Positions 31,987-41,061 of a DNA stretch of 64,000 bases are shown here, piece by piece. Made by a program: the position numbers and the translations under genes. How positions within the stretch are numbered: the first letter of the stretch is position 1; each line of letters opens with the position of its first letter. The stretch covers positions 199,523 through 263,522 of the forward strand of contig JACKIT010000001.1 of NCBI GenBank assembly GCA_020638335.1. The letters run 5' to 3'. Origin of the DNA: Rhodospirillales bacterium. GTDB lineage: Bacteria; Pseudomonadota; Alphaproteobacteria; Micavibrionales; Micavibrionaceae. The notes below the pieces were generated by a model, which saw only the letters and a list, made by a program, of their open reading frames with translations, was not told where the DNA came from and made no database searches.

Positions 31987-32901
31987 ATGTCAAACGCTGA
32001 ACAACTTGCCAAAATTTCCAATGCCAACGGTTTTATCGCCGCGCTGGACCAAAGCGGGGGGTCGACGCCCAAGGCGCTGAAAAATTATGGTGTGGATGAG
32101 AGCGCCTACAGCAATGACGATGAGATGTTCGCCAAGGTGCATGAAATGCGTACGCGAATTATCAAGGCCCCGGCGTTTAATGGTGAGAAGATTCTCGGTG
32201 CGATTTTGTTTGAAAAGACAATGGATAGCGCCATCGATGGCACGCCAACTGCGCAGTATTTGTGGGAAGAGCTTGACATTGTGCCGTTTTTGAAGGTGGA
32301 TAAGGGGCTGGATGATGAGGCGGACGGTGTGCAGTTGATGAAGCCGATGCCGGAGCTGGATACGCTTTTGGAACGCGCGAATGCTATGGGGATTTTCGGG
32401 ACCAAGATGCGCTCAGTGATTAATAGCGCGTCTGAAAGCGGGATTGCGGCAGTGATTGCGCAGCAGTTTGAGGTTGGCAAGCAGATTTTGGATCACGGGC
32501 TGGTGCCGATCATTGAGCCGGAGGTGAATATCAAGGCTGGCGACAAGGGCGAATGTGAACGCATTATGAAGGCGGAGATTTTGAAGCAGTTGGATGCTCT
32601 GAGCGATAATCAGAAAATTATGCTGAAGCTGACTTTGCCGGAAGAAGCGAATTTCTTTGCTGAATTGATCGCGCATCCGAATGTGTTGCGGGTGGTGGCG
32701 CTGTCGGGCGGGTATAGCCTTGATGAGTCTTGCAAGCGTTTGGCCGAAAATGACGGCATGATTGCAAGTTTCTCACGCGCGCTGTCCAATGATTTGCGCG
32801 CGCAGCAAAGCGATGCGGAGTTTAACGCAGCGCTGAGCAATGCGATTGACAAGATTTACGCGGCATCTGTGGGAAGCGCGGCAGCAACACAGGCGGCTTA
32901 A
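31987..32901 (+). CDS. fba: Class I fructose-bisphosphate aldolase
   Basis: The 304-residue enzyme cleaves fructose 1,6-bisphosphate to two triose phosphates by a Schiff-base mechanism. It matches the bacterial class I type: FIAALDQSGGSTPKAL near the start, ILFEKTMD, IIEPEVNIKAGDK and the lysine K214 in MLKLTLPEEANFF, which would bind the substrate. ATG 31987 follows a GGGG stretch; the GTG at 31978 is less likely. pgk, often between gap and fba, is absent here. Confidence 0.95.
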   Translation: MSNAEQLAKISNANGFIAALDQSGGSTPKALKNYGVDESAYSNDDEMFAKVHEMRTRIIKAPAFNGEKILGAILFEKTMDSAIDGTPTAQYLWEELDIVPFLKVDKGLDDEADGVQLMKPMPELDTLLERANAMGIFGTKMRSVINSASESGIAAVIAQQFEVGKQILDHGLVPIIEPEVNIKAGDKGECERIMKAEILKQLDALSDNQKIMLKLTLPEEANFFAELIAHPNVLRVVALSGGYSLDESCKRLAENDGMIASFSRALSNDLRAQQSDAEFNAALSNAIDKIYAASVGSAAATQAA

Positions 32902-32952
32902 GAACGGCAACGGGAAATGTAAACCTGCCTTTATGGGGCTGGTTTTGTTCTT

Positions 32953-33708
32953 TTATTTCGTATAATCAAGGGCCGGCAATAACCGCTTATCACTATCATA
33001 GAGCCAATCTCTTAAATTTGGCGTCTTGGGGATCGATTGCCATGTATCAGAATATTTCATAAACCTTAGCGCCTCGGGTGTTTCCAACTCACTAAGCATT
33101 TCCTTATACGTACCTGATTGCGCACCTGGACCACCCGCAATCATGCAGGCTCTAAAATACGCCATCGGGTCGACAGCAAACATAAATTCTTCCTTAGCCT
33201 GCACAGGGCATCGTTTTGCTAACCCATGAAACGCACCACCTACTAGCTTTTTAACATCTGTTAGAGCGCTCTCATCTATTCCAGCCGCGATCTCTACGAC
33301 CTCGCTTCTGGACATCGTTTTCACCAACTCTAATATATGATTTTCAGGAATTCTACGCACAGTATTATTAAAGATTAACCCTAGACGTTCGCTATGGAGA
33401 AGCTTGGTGTCCATGTATTCAGCATATTTACGGAAGCTTGTTCTTATGTCAGCATCATTAAGAAGCATTTGAACATTCGGTAGAAGCTCAGGAAGATTAA
33501 TCTCACTATTTCTCAATTGCTCGTAATTCTCGATCAACCTATCATGGCTGCCATTAACTGCGTCAAAATCGCCATTTCTTGAAATCTTCCGCCAGTGACC
33601 TAAAGTTTCATTAAAACGCTTAGGGTTTATAGGCTTAATAATCCAGTCCAATCTACTGCTTCTTCTTATAAATTTATCAAATTTATCAAGTGTCTCGAAT
33701 AGTCCCAT
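32953..33708 (-). CDS. Hypothetical protein, no recognised family
   Basis: The 251-residue protein appears soluble and helical. Segments such as LDKFDKFIRRSSRLDWIIKP, ELLPNVQMLLNDADIRTSF, VKTMSRSEVVEIAAGIDES and a C-terminal NLRDWLYDSDKRLLPALDY are visible, but none points to a known domain. The ATG at 33708 is chosen because an AGGAG site lies seven bases before it; the ATG at 33714 is only one base from that site. It stands alone between fba (convergent) and epmA, and its base composition is richer in A and T than fba. It may be a lineage-specific or acquired gene. Confidence 0.75.
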   Translation of the reverse strand: MGLFETLDKFDKFIRRSSRLDWIIKPINPKRFNETLGHWRKISRNGDFDAVNGSHDRLIENYEQLRNSEINLPELLPNVQMLLNDADIRTSFRKYAEYMDTKLLHSERLGLIFNNTVRRIPENHILELVKTMSRSEVVEIAAGIDESALTDVKKLVGGAFHGLAKRCPVQAKEEFMFAVDPMAYFRACMIAGGPGAQSGTYKEMLSELETPEALRFMKYSDTWQSIPKTPNLRDWLYDSDKRLLPALDYTK

Positions 33709-33795
33709 CGGCATACTCCTTAAGTTACGCTAAAAAATTTTATAGAGTCGCATAACATACTATTTTTCCTGCCACAATCAATAGTTATCCCCTTT

Positions 33796-34791
33796 CTAGC
33801 CCTGCACCCACAGAACCTGCTCAATCGTTTTAGCACCTGTGGCCAGCATGATGAGGCGGTCGATGCCCAGAGCTATTCCGGCGCTTTCGGGCAATCCGTG
33901 TTCGAGGGCGGCGAGGAAATCTTCATCCAAAGGATAGCTTTCGCCGTACAGACGCTCTTTTTCGGCCATATCGGTAGTGAAGCGAGTGCGTTGTTCGGTG
34001 GCATCGGTGAGTTCGGAAAAGGCGTTGGCGAGTTCAACGCCGCACACATACAGCTCGAAACGCTCCGCAAAGCGGGGGTCTTCAGGTTTCTTGCGTGACA
34101 ATGCGGCCATGGATGCGGGGTAGTCGTGGAGGATGGTTGGGACGCTGCGGCCCAGATAGGGTTCGATTTTCTCAGCCATGACAGCATGGAAGATATCGTC
34201 CCAATTATCGGTTTCGAGCGTGCGCACCCCAATCGCTTTTGCTGCTGCACCAAATCCCCTCACCCCATCCCTCTCCCCAAGGAGAGGGAGCAAGTCAATA
34301 TTTGCATATTGTTTGAAGGCTTCGCAGACGGTTATCCGCTGCCAGGAAGCGTAAGGGTCACAGGTTTGTCCGTTATGGCGAAATTCCTTGATATTCAACG
34401 CGTGCAGGAGATTTTCGCAATCTTGCATAATATCGGTGTAATCGGCCTGCGCCCTGTACCATTCGATCATCGTAAATTCTGGATTATGGAGCTTTGTACG
34501 CTCTTCGCGGCGGAAAACCGGGCAAATCTGGTAGATTTTGGGGAGGCCGGCGACGAGGAGCTTTTTCATCGCGAATTCCGGGCTGTTGTGCAAGTAGCAT
34601 GCATCCTTGGGCCCGTTTCCGAGCTTATAGGCGTGTATATGGACATCTGCGCCGGGCATGGTTTGCAGGATGGGGGTTTGAACCTCCAAAAACCCTTGCG
34701 CGTCGAAATGTGCGCGAATGCCTGAAATCAGGCGCATACGCGCCTCAAGATACGGTTTTTTGGTTTCAAAATTATGCGGAAGCCACCACAT
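33796..34791 (-). CDS. epmA: Elongation factor P-lysine lysyltransferase EpmA (GenX/PoxA) with repeat insertion
   Basis: EpmA (331 residues) is a truncated class II lysyl-tRNA synthetase that attaches beta-lysine to elongation factor P. The three class II motifs are visible: FLEVQTPILQ (motif 1), FRREERTKLHNPEFTMIEWYR (motif 2 region) and GIALGIDRLIMLATG (motif 3). The anticodon-binding domain is absent, as expected. Residues about 166-181 (LLPLLGERDGVRGF) come from a palindromic repeat inserted in frame at 34253-34294, so they are not ancestral. efp is not in the window. Confidence 0.93.
   Translation of the reverse strand: MWWLPHNFETKKPYLEARMRLISGIRAHFDAQGFLEVQTPILQTMPGADVHIHAYKLGNGPKDACYLHNSPEFAMKKLLVAGLPKIYQICPVFRREERTKLHNPEFTMIEWYRAQADYTDIMQDCENLLHALNIKEFRHNGQTCDPYASWQRITVCEAFKQYANIDLLPLLGERDGVRGFGAAAKAIGVRTLETDNWDDIFHAVMAEKIEPYLGRSVPTILHDYPASMAALSRKKPEDPRFAERFELYVCGVELANAFSELTDATEQRTRFTTDMAEKERLYGESYPLDEDFLAALEHGLPESAGIALGIDRLIMLATGAKTIEQVLWVQG
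34253..34294 (+). repeat. Palindromic repeat translated inside epmA
   Basis: CCCTCTCC (34269-34276) and GGAGAGGG (34281-34288) form the core palindrome, with CCCCTCACCCCATCC to the left. The element keeps the epmA frame and encodes LLPLLGERDGVRGF on the minus strand. It is related in composition to the repeat translated within ruvA at 21708-21772. Confidence 0.8.
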
Positions 34792-34794
34792 GAA

Positions 34795-34862
34795 AGGTAC
34801 AAGTTTCCAGTTACAAGGTTCAAGACAAATTCCTTGTACCCTGTAGCTGGCATCTTGTAACT
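34795..34862 (+). repeat. Inverted 'TTACAAG' repeat pair upstream of epmA
   Basis: AGGTACAAGTTTCCAGTTAC then AAGGTTCAAG faces an inverted copy, CCTTGTACCCTGTAGCTGGC then ATCTTGTAACT. The pair fills the gap between the divergent epmA and rpmE starts, where promoters would be expected. Confidence 0.65.
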
Positions 34863-34930
34863 AAAAAAGCTCTTGTATTTCCCCTGTAAGGCCGCTATAA
34901 AGCGCATTCAGAATTTAAGGAGATAATGCT

Positions 34931-35188
34931 ATGAAAGCCGATATTCACCCCGACTACCATGACATTAAAGTTGTGATGACAGACGGCACAGAATACACAA
35001 CCCGCAGCACTTATGGCAAGGAAGGTGACGTGATCAAGCTCGACGTCGATCCGTTGACGCATCCTGCGTGGCAAGGTGGAACAGGTAAAGTGGTTGAAAA
35101 AGGTCAGCTTTCCAAGTTTGAAAAACGTTTTGGGAATTTTGGTCTGGGTGAAGACCAGAAGTCTGAAAAAGCCGACGAAAAGAAGTAA
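34931..35188 (+). CDS. rpmE: 50S ribosomal protein L31
   Basis: The 85-residue protein begins MKADIHPDYHDIKVVMTDG and contains STYGKEGDVIKLDVDPLTHP and the GKVVEKGQLSKFEKRFG tail, diagnostic of L31. The cysteines of the zinc-binding form are missing, so this is the zinc-independent (C-minus) type. An AAGGAG site precedes the ATG. The gene has its own terminator. Confidence 0.96.
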   Translation: MKADIHPDYHDIKVVMTDGTEYTTRSTYGKEGDVIKLDVDPLTHPAWQGGTGKVVEKGQLSKFEKRFGNFGLGEDQKSEKADEKK

Positions 35189-35215
35189 GCCGCTTTTTAC
35201 AGCGCTGAAAAATGT

Positions 35216-35247
35216 AAAAACGCCCCGGTTTCGTGGGCGTTTTTTTA
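35216..35247 (+). terminator. Rho-independent terminator after rpmE
   Basis: AAAAACGCCC (35216-35225) pairs with GGGCGTTTTT (35235-35244) around a 9-base loop, followed by more T. It lies 27 bases after the rpmE stop codon. The A-run on the left may let it work in both directions. Confidence 0.9.
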
Positions 35248-35333
35248 TGTTGTGCTGCCTTATCATTGCAAGAAAGCGCATAGCGCTGACGCGGTAATCT
35301 ATCCCTAAAGCCTGCTCAAGAGATGGATTTCTT

Positions 35334-35353
35334 CCCCCCGCATTCGCGGGGGG
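35334..35353 (+). repeat. GC-rich hairpin after valS
   Basis: CCCCCCGCATTCGCGGGGGG is a near-perfect palindrome, followed by GCAATGACGC. It resembles the ATCCCCGC...GCGGGGAT hairpin at 22762 and lies 18 bases beyond the valS stop codon, where it may help end transcription. Confidence 0.6.
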
Positions 35354-35370
35354 CGCAATGACGCGGTGTA

Positions 35371-38022
35371 TTAAGCTGCTTCGAGCTGTTTGAGCGCGGC
35401 GGTGAGTTTTTCGTGGGCGCTTTGTTTTTCAGCGACCAGTTCTTTTTGTTCTGTCACAAGCTCTTCTGGAGCGTTTTCAATAAACTTTTTATTATCAAGC
35501 TTTTGCGATAGTTTCTTAATGTCATCTTCTAGCTTATTGATGCGCTTTTTAAGACGTGTGCGTTCGGCATCGAGGTCGATGATATCGGCGATTGGCAAGA
35601 TCAGTGTGGTTTGATCAACCAGTGTTTGAATGGCGCCTTTAGGAACATCATTGACAAGCTCAATAGTTTCGAGACGCGCCATTTGCTTCATAATGTCTCC
35701 AAAAGCTTCCAGCCCGGCCTTTGTGTCCGCGCAGGCGTCCTTGACCAAAAGCTGAATTTTTGCGCCTGCAGGCACGTTCATGTCGGCACGTACAGAGCGG
35801 ATTTCCGAGATCATGCGGATCAGCCAATCCATTTTCTCGCGCGCGGCCGGGGAGCCCAGCCCCTCATCATATTCGGGCCAATTCATAGAGATGATCTGCT
35901 GATCGCTGCCGATAAGCTCTTCATGCAATTCTTCGGTGATGAAAGGCATGAAGGGGTTGAGCAGGATCAGGATTTGCTCCAAAACCCAGCCGGTGGTTTG
36001 TTTTACTTCTTCAGCAGCGTCTCCGCCGCCTTGCAGGACGGGCTTGGTGAATTCCAGATACCAATCGCAAAACGTACCCCAGGTGAATTGGTAGATCGCA
36101 TTGGCCGCTTCATTAAAGCGGTATGCATCTAAAGCGGTTTCAATTTCACTTTTGGATTCTATCAGGGCCGTGATGATCCATTGGTTTGGTGTGTATTCGA
36201 CTTTGGCCGGCTCAAAACCTGCAGCAGCCTTACAGCCATTCATTTCGCAGTAGCGCGAGGCATTCCACAGCTTGGTGGCGAAATTACGATAGCCTTGCAG
36301 ACGTTCATCGGCCAAACGGATGTCGCGGCCTTGCGCGGCCATTGCGGCAAGCGTAAAGCGCAGGGCATCGGTGCCGTATTTCTCGCTGAGTTCGAGCGGG
36401 TCCATGACATTACCCCTGGATTTGGACATTTTCTGGCCTTTAGCATCGCGGACCAGTGCATGTACGTACACGTCCTTAAAAGGCACCTCGTCCATGAAAT
36501 GCATCGCGAACATCATCATGCGCGAAACCCAGAAAGTGATGATGTCAAAGCCGGTGACGAGGACATCGCCGGGATAGTATTTTTCCAACATGCGCTTTGC
36601 CTCTTCGCCATCATCGGGCCAACCAAGGGTAGAAAACGGCCACAGGGCGGAAGAGAACCATGTGTCGAGCACGTCTTCGTCGCGGGTGAGCTTGACATCT
36701 GTACCCGCTTGCTCCCGTGCTTCTTCTTCAGTTTCAGCGACATAAACCTTGCCATCTTCGTCATACCAAGCGGGGATTTGGTGGCCCCACCAGAGCTGGC
36801 GGGAAATGCACCAAGGGAGCTGGTTATCCATCCAAGAGAAGTACATGTTTTCGTATTGCTGGGGTATAAAACGCGTACGGCCATCGCGCACGGCCTGAGC
36901 GGCAGGCTGCGCCAATGTTGGCGTGTCGCAAAACCATTGTTCTGTTAAAAACGGTTCGATCACTACGCCGGAGCGGTCACCATATGGCAGAGCGTTTTTG
37001 ATATCTTCGACCTCGACCAGCAGATCCAGTTCTTCAAATTCTTTTAGCACTTTTTTCCGCGCATCGTAGCGGTCGAGACCGTGATATTCGCTCGGGATGC
37101 TTTCCAGCGGGGCAATGCAAGCATGACGGTCGAAGATATTGATCATCGGCAGATTGTGGCGCTTGCCTACTTCGAAGTCATTAAAATCGTGCGCCGGGGT
37201 GATTTTTACCGCACCTGTGCCCTTTTCAGGGTCGGAATATTCATCGGCAATGATAGGAATGAGGCGTTCTGTAATCGGCAAAATAACAGATTTGCCGATA
37301 ATGTCTTTATAACGTTCATCATCCGGATGCACGGCTACGGCAGAATCGCCCAGCATGGTTTCGGGCCGGGTTGTGGCAACGGTGATGAATTGCTCCTCTT
37401 CACCTTCAACAGGGTATTTTAGGTGCCACATATGGCCTTTTTGTTCGCGCTGTTCAACCTCCAGATCGGAAATGGCGGTTTCGAGCTTGGGGTCCCAGTT
37501 GACGAGGCGGTTGTCTTTATAGATCAGCCCTTCGTTATAAAGCTGGACAAAGGCTTTGATAACGGCTCTGGAGAGCCCCTCGTCCATGGTGAAACGCTCA
37601 CGGTCCCAATCGGGCGTTGTGCCCAGAGAATGGAGTTGATCGACAATTGTACCGCCGCTTTTGCCTTTCCATTCCCAAACCTTTTCGAGGAATTTCTTGC
37701 GGCCAAGTTCACGGCGTGATGGTGCACCCTCTTCCGCGAGTTTGCGTTCCACAACCATTTGCGTGGCGATTCCGGCGTGGTCAGTTCCGGGCTGCCAGAG
37801 AGCATCGCGGCCTTTCATGCGCTGGTAACGAATCAAAATATCCTGAAGCGTATGATTCAGCGCATGGCCGATATGCAACGATCCTGTTACATTGGGCGGT
37901 GGCATCATGATAGTGAAGGCCCGCGCATTGCTTTCAGGGCGGCATTTAAAAACACCAGACTTTTTCCAGCGCTTATAACGATTTTCTTCAATGGCTTTGG
38001 GATCAAATGTTTTTTCAAGCAT
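35371..38022 (-). CDS. valS: Valyl-tRNA synthetase
   Basis: ValRS (883 residues) charges tRNA-Val. Class I signatures are HIGH at 50-53 (PPPNVTGSLHIGHALN) and KMSKS at about 530 (GQKMSKSRGNVMDP). The editing domain between them contains TTRPETMLGD, and the C-terminal coiled-coil arm (RLKKRINKLEDDIKKLSQKL) is intact. popZ lies upstream in the same direction, an arrangement also known from Caulobacter. Confidence 0.98.
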   Translation of the reverse strand: MLEKTFDPKAIEENRYKRWKKSGVFKCRPESNARAFTIMMPPPNVTGSLHIGHALNHTLQDILIRYQRMKGRDALWQPGTDHAGIATQMVVERKLAEEGAPSRRELGRKKFLEKVWEWKGKSGGTIVDQLHSLGTTPDWDRERFTMDEGLSRAVIKAFVQLYNEGLIYKDNRLVNWDPKLETAISDLEVEQREQKGHMWHLKYPVEGEEEQFITVATTRPETMLGDSAVAVHPDDERYKDIIGKSVILPITERLIPIIADEYSDPEKGTGAVKITPAHDFNDFEVGKRHNLPMINIFDRHACIAPLESIPSEYHGLDRYDARKKVLKEFEELDLLVEVEDIKNALPYGDRSGVVIEPFLTEQWFCDTPTLAQPAAQAVRDGRTRFIPQQYENMYFSWMDNQLPWCISRQLWWGHQIPAWYDEDGKVYVAETEEEAREQAGTDVKLTRDEDVLDTWFSSALWPFSTLGWPDDGEEAKRMLEKYYPGDVLVTGFDIITFWVSRMMMFAMHFMDEVPFKDVYVHALVRDAKGQKMSKSRGNVMDPLELSEKYGTDALRFTLAAMAAQGRDIRLADERLQGYRNFATKLWNASRYCEMNGCKAAAGFEPAKVEYTPNQWIITALIESKSEIETALDAYRFNEAANAIYQFTWGTFCDWYLEFTKPVLQGGGDAAEEVKQTTGWVLEQILILLNPFMPFITEELHEELIGSDQQIISMNWPEYDEGLGSPAAREKMDWLIRMISEIRSVRADMNVPAGAKIQLLVKDACADTKAGLEAFGDIMKQMARLETIELVNDVPKGAIQTLVDQTTLILPIADIIDLDAERTRLKKRINKLEDDIKKLSQKLDNKKFIENAPEELVTEQKELVAEKQSAHEKLTAALKQLEAA

Positions 38023-38113
38023 GGCTTATCCTTTGGGCGACCTTGTCTAGCGCACAGATCATAAGGATTTTGCTTGCGAAAGCAAGGTTTTAAGTGGCCA
38101 AAAAGATGAGGGA

Positions 38114-38653
38114 TTACTCTTCGAGGGCCCGCTTGGCGACGCGTTCGAGTTCTTCCTGAACAAGGCGTTCAATAATTGGAGGGAGGTTTTTATCCAGCCA
38201 GTCTTTGAGCAAAGGCCGCAGCTCTGAGCGAACGATTTCTTCGACAGTGATTCCGCCATGCTCTATAGCTGTTTTTTTCGCAAGTTCCGAGAAGGCGTCA
38301 AAGGCGGCATCTTCGGCTGCGCTGGTCAATAGTGTGTCTTCGTCGTCTTCTCGTGAGACAGGCTCAGGCGGAGCGACGCTGTCTTGCATTTCTACCTCGA
38401 TTGGTTCCGGCTCAGGTTCAAATTCCTCGCTCTCCTCTTCCGGTTCCGGTTCCGGCTCAGCTACGGCTTCCGAATCATCGTCAATCCTGTCTGTTAATTC
38501 AATAACTTCCTCTTCCGGCTCCGGTTCTGGAGCAGGTTCATCCGCAACAACTTCTTCGGCGGCGGCTTCTTCATCGTCATCAGAAATGATCTGGCGTATA
38601 GATGTCAGGATTTCTTCGATGGACGGTTCTTCTTCGGTTTCTTGTTCGGACAT
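38114..38653 (-). CDS. popZ: Polar organizing protein PopZ (DUF2497)
   Basis: The 179-residue protein has the three-part PopZ layout: an N-terminal helix that recruits partners (PSIEEILTSIRQIISDDD), a long acidic proline/glutamate-rich region (about 30-105, many EPEPEPEEE units), and a C-terminal helical oligomerisation domain ending LRPLLKDWLDKNLPPIIERL. PopZ forms a condensate at the cell pole and anchors the chromosome origin through ParB. The position between pcm and valS supports the call. The linker is unusually rich in short EPEP-type repeats, as in other PopZ proteins. Confidence 0.93.
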   Translation of the reverse strand: MSEQETEEEPSIEEILTSIRQIISDDDEEAAAEEVVADEPAPEPEPEEEVIELTDRIDDDSEAVAEPEPEPEEESEEFEPEPEPIEVEMQDSVAPPEPVSREDDEDTLLTSAAEDAAFDAFSELAKKTAIEHGGITVEEIVRSELRPLLKDWLDKNLPPIIERLVQEELERVAKRALEE

Positions 38654-38783
38654 GTAAATTGAATATATATCAGCGTGTTATTTCATTTCAGTTTCTATCA
38701 TACTACACAGCTTGTCAAAGAGGGAGAGCAGAGTTTCTCTCAGCCTATCCACATCTGAGTTTTATTTACTACGCAGAGATTGA

Positions 38784-39449
38784 TTAAAAACAGAAGGTCT
38801 CTTTTGGCTCAAAGCCTTGCAAATAGGGGGTTGCCGCATCGAAAAGAGGATAGGATGAATATTGCCCCTCTCCGCCCAGTTTTTTAAATAATGTTACTTG
38901 CCCGGTGGTTTTTTCTGCGGTCTTTATAACACATATCAGTTGTCCGCCTTCATTTAATTGATTCAGTATCTGCTCTGGAACGCTTGATACAGCGCCTTTA
39001 ATAATGATCGAATCGTATGGGCCATGTTCCGGGTTGCCTTTTGCCAGCGGCCCTTCGAAAACCGCTATATTGCATAAGCCTAAAGAATCCCAAAGCTTTT
39101 GGGCTTTGGCGATGCATTCAGACTCACTTTCCGTAACAACGACCGTGGAGACAAGTGGCGAGAGAATCGCTGCACCATAGCCGGTCCCGCCGCCAATCTC
39201 CAATACGACATCATCGGCTTTGGGCTCCAACGCCTGAATCATTTTAGCGTGCACAGACGGCTCTAAAATAAAACGCCCTCGCCCTAATGGAATATCCTCA
39301 TCATTACAGGCCAGATCTTTATATTTTTCGGGAACAAACAATTCTCGCGGGGTATTTTCAAAAGCCTCAAGGATTTTCGGGGTAATCACACCGTTGGTGC
39401 TGATTTGCCCATTGACCATATTTTTTCGTACTTGTTGAAAATCCGCCAT
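38784..39449 (-). CDS. pcm: Protein-L-isoaspartate O-methyltransferase family protein
   Basis: The 221-residue protein has the PCMT pattern: MVNGQISTNGVITPKILEAF, PRELFVPE, the SAM-binding DVVLEIGGGTGYGAAILSPL and a YDSIIIKGAVSSVPEQIL region. PCMT repairs isoaspartyl damage in proteins using SAM. In alphaproteobacteria the homolog encoded ahead of popZ-valS (often after tolC) is somewhat shorter and more divergent than E. coli Pcm; whether it repairs isoaspartate is unproven. tolC is not next to it here. Confidence 0.87.
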   Translation of the reverse strand: MADFQQVRKNMVNGQISTNGVITPKILEAFENTPRELFVPEKYKDLACNDEDIPLGRGRFILEPSVHAKMIQALEPKADDVVLEIGGGTGYGAAILSPLVSTVVVTESESECIAKAQKLWDSLGLCNIAVFEGPLAKGNPEHGPYDSIIIKGAVSSVPEQILNQLNEGGQLICVIKTAEKTTGQVTLFKKLGGEGQYSSYPLFDAATPYLQGFEPKETFCF

Positions 39450-39653
39450 GATTTATGCGCTCTTGATGTTGTGAAACACTATAATTAGATTCTGTTTATC
39501 GCAGTTGCCGTGATCATTCCAGCCGTTTTTGAATAATGCCTCTGATTCGTCACATAAAATACGGCACGCAAGACTTTGATAATTGACTTACATGGGGGTT
39601 TTACACTAGACATCATAACAGTTTGCATTTATCTGTGTCTGTTTGTTATTGTT

Positions 39654-39727
39654 GGCGCGGTGGCAGAGTGGCTATGCAGCGGATTGCAAATCCGTGTACA
39701 CCGGTTCGACTCCGGTCCGTGCCTCCA
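39654..39727 (+). tRNA. tRNA-Cys (GCA)
   Basis: The acceptor arm GGCGCGG pairs with CCGTGCC, the anticodon stem GCGGA/TCCGT holds loop TTGCAAA with anticodon GCA, and the T arm is CCGGTTCGACTCCGG. A discriminator T and an encoded CCA complete 74 bases. A secreted-protein gene begins 27 bases downstream. Confidence 0.96.
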
Positions 39728-39754
39728 CGCCCCTAATGAAGGAGACGTTAAACC

Positions 39755-40864
39755 ATGATAAAGCACACAATTCTTTTTATTTTTGCTCTTTTCTTCCTCA
39801 ATATATCCGTCCTTTATGCGGATGAATCCCTTGCGTTTACAAAAATTTCACCGCAAGGAGATAAGGCGCTTAACGGCATATTCGATCTTTCTGTAGAATA
39901 TGGCGCAGACGGTGTGGGTTGGATGGCTTATTCCCGGGTTTCTGTACCAGAATTTGTTTCAACACATCTTGCCAAAAGCATGGATAATGGTGCGTCCTGG
40001 ACATATGTTTCCACAATAAACAAATCCAGTGCCGAAGATGTGCGCGTTAAGGGCAAAAGCTTTAAGGGCGTTTGGCGTTATGAGACGCCGAGTCTTGTTT
40101 ACGATCCAAGAGATATTCCAGCGAGACGATGGAAGTTGTTTTCGCAAAGATATTATGTTCTGCCTCCGTTTAAAAAAGACGACGGCTTGATGAGAGAGGG
40201 CTGGATTGAGTATAAGAGCGCTCCCAGTCCGGAAGGGCCATGGTCAAAACCAGAATGCTTATTTGGGCAGAAAAAACATAATTGCAGAGTTCAGCCCAAT
40301 TCGTTGCACCCCTCCTTGTCCGGCAACCTGTTCTATAATGAGGTCGGCGCCTTTTTTTATAACGGTGTCTTGTATATGAGCCTAGATGCGAACACGGCCC
40401 CTTCGGGAGTTGGCGATTGGGAAAAACGCAAGACCGTGCTGTTTTCATCAAACGATCATGGAAAAAGCTGGCGCTATAATGGCGTTCTTACAGATTATAA
40501 TGATGCTTCCGGATTTGGATATTTCGCCCTTACCGGGACGAGCCTTATTGAATATAATGGGAACCCTTATCTTCTGATCACACCTTCGGGAAAGAAGGGG
40601 CTGCTTGTTAAAAACAGAGCCCATGATGGGTGCTATTTAGTTGCGTTTGAAGACATAAGCCGTGCAAAACTTAAGCGTGATTCCACAGGCAGACTTGCTA
40701 TAATCAAAGAGCTCTCTCCAGAGTATAATTCCGGCGGGCTTTGTGATTATCATCAGAACAACAGCAAAGGCGGTGTTTTATTTTCTCAGATCGACATGAA
40801 AAAGATGCCTGAAATTTTTGGTATTTACAGTACACACTGGATGCCCCGCTGGACGCAGCAATGA
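39755..40864 (+). CDS. Secreted Asp-box (sialidase-like) beta-propeller protein
   Basis: The 369-residue protein has a signal peptide (about 1-22, ILFIFALFFLNISVLYA) and two Asp-box motifs of the S-x-D-x-G-x-x-W type (KSMDNGASWTYV and SSNDHGKSWRYN), which mark beta-propeller blades of sialidases and related glycosidases. RYETPSLVYDP and EWI-like blade strands support a propeller of about five blades. I cannot assign the substrate and the catalytic residues of true sialidases are not evident. Its composition is richer in A and T than the core genes and it begins just after tRNA-Cys, a common insertion site. Confidence 0.7.
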   Translation: MIKHTILFIFALFFLNISVLYADESLAFTKISPQGDKALNGIFDLSVEYGADGVGWMAYSRVSVPEFVSTHLAKSMDNGASWTYVSTINKSSAEDVRVKGKSFKGVWRYETPSLVYDPRDIPARRWKLFSQRYYVLPPFKKDDGLMREGWIEYKSAPSPEGPWSKPECLFGQKKHNCRVQPNSLHPSLSGNLFYNEVGAFFYNGVLYMSLDANTAPSGVGDWEKRKTVLFSSNDHGKSWRYNGVLTDYNDASGFGYFALTGTSLIEYNGNPYLLITPSGKKGLLVKNRAHDGCYLVAFEDISRAKLKRDSTGRLAIIKELSPEYNSGGLCDYHQNNSKGGVLFSQIDMKKMPEIFGIYSTHWMPRWTQQ

Positions 40865-40957
40865 GGATTAGCACTAAGTATTCTTTGTTTATCAAGGGAA
40901 AATCGCCCCATTGTTGTTGACAAATCTTTCTTGTATAGGCATAAGATTTTCTCGTGT

Positions 40958-41032
<75 letters not shown>

Positions 41033-41061
41033 TTACTTCTCAATAAAATCAATAATTTATC

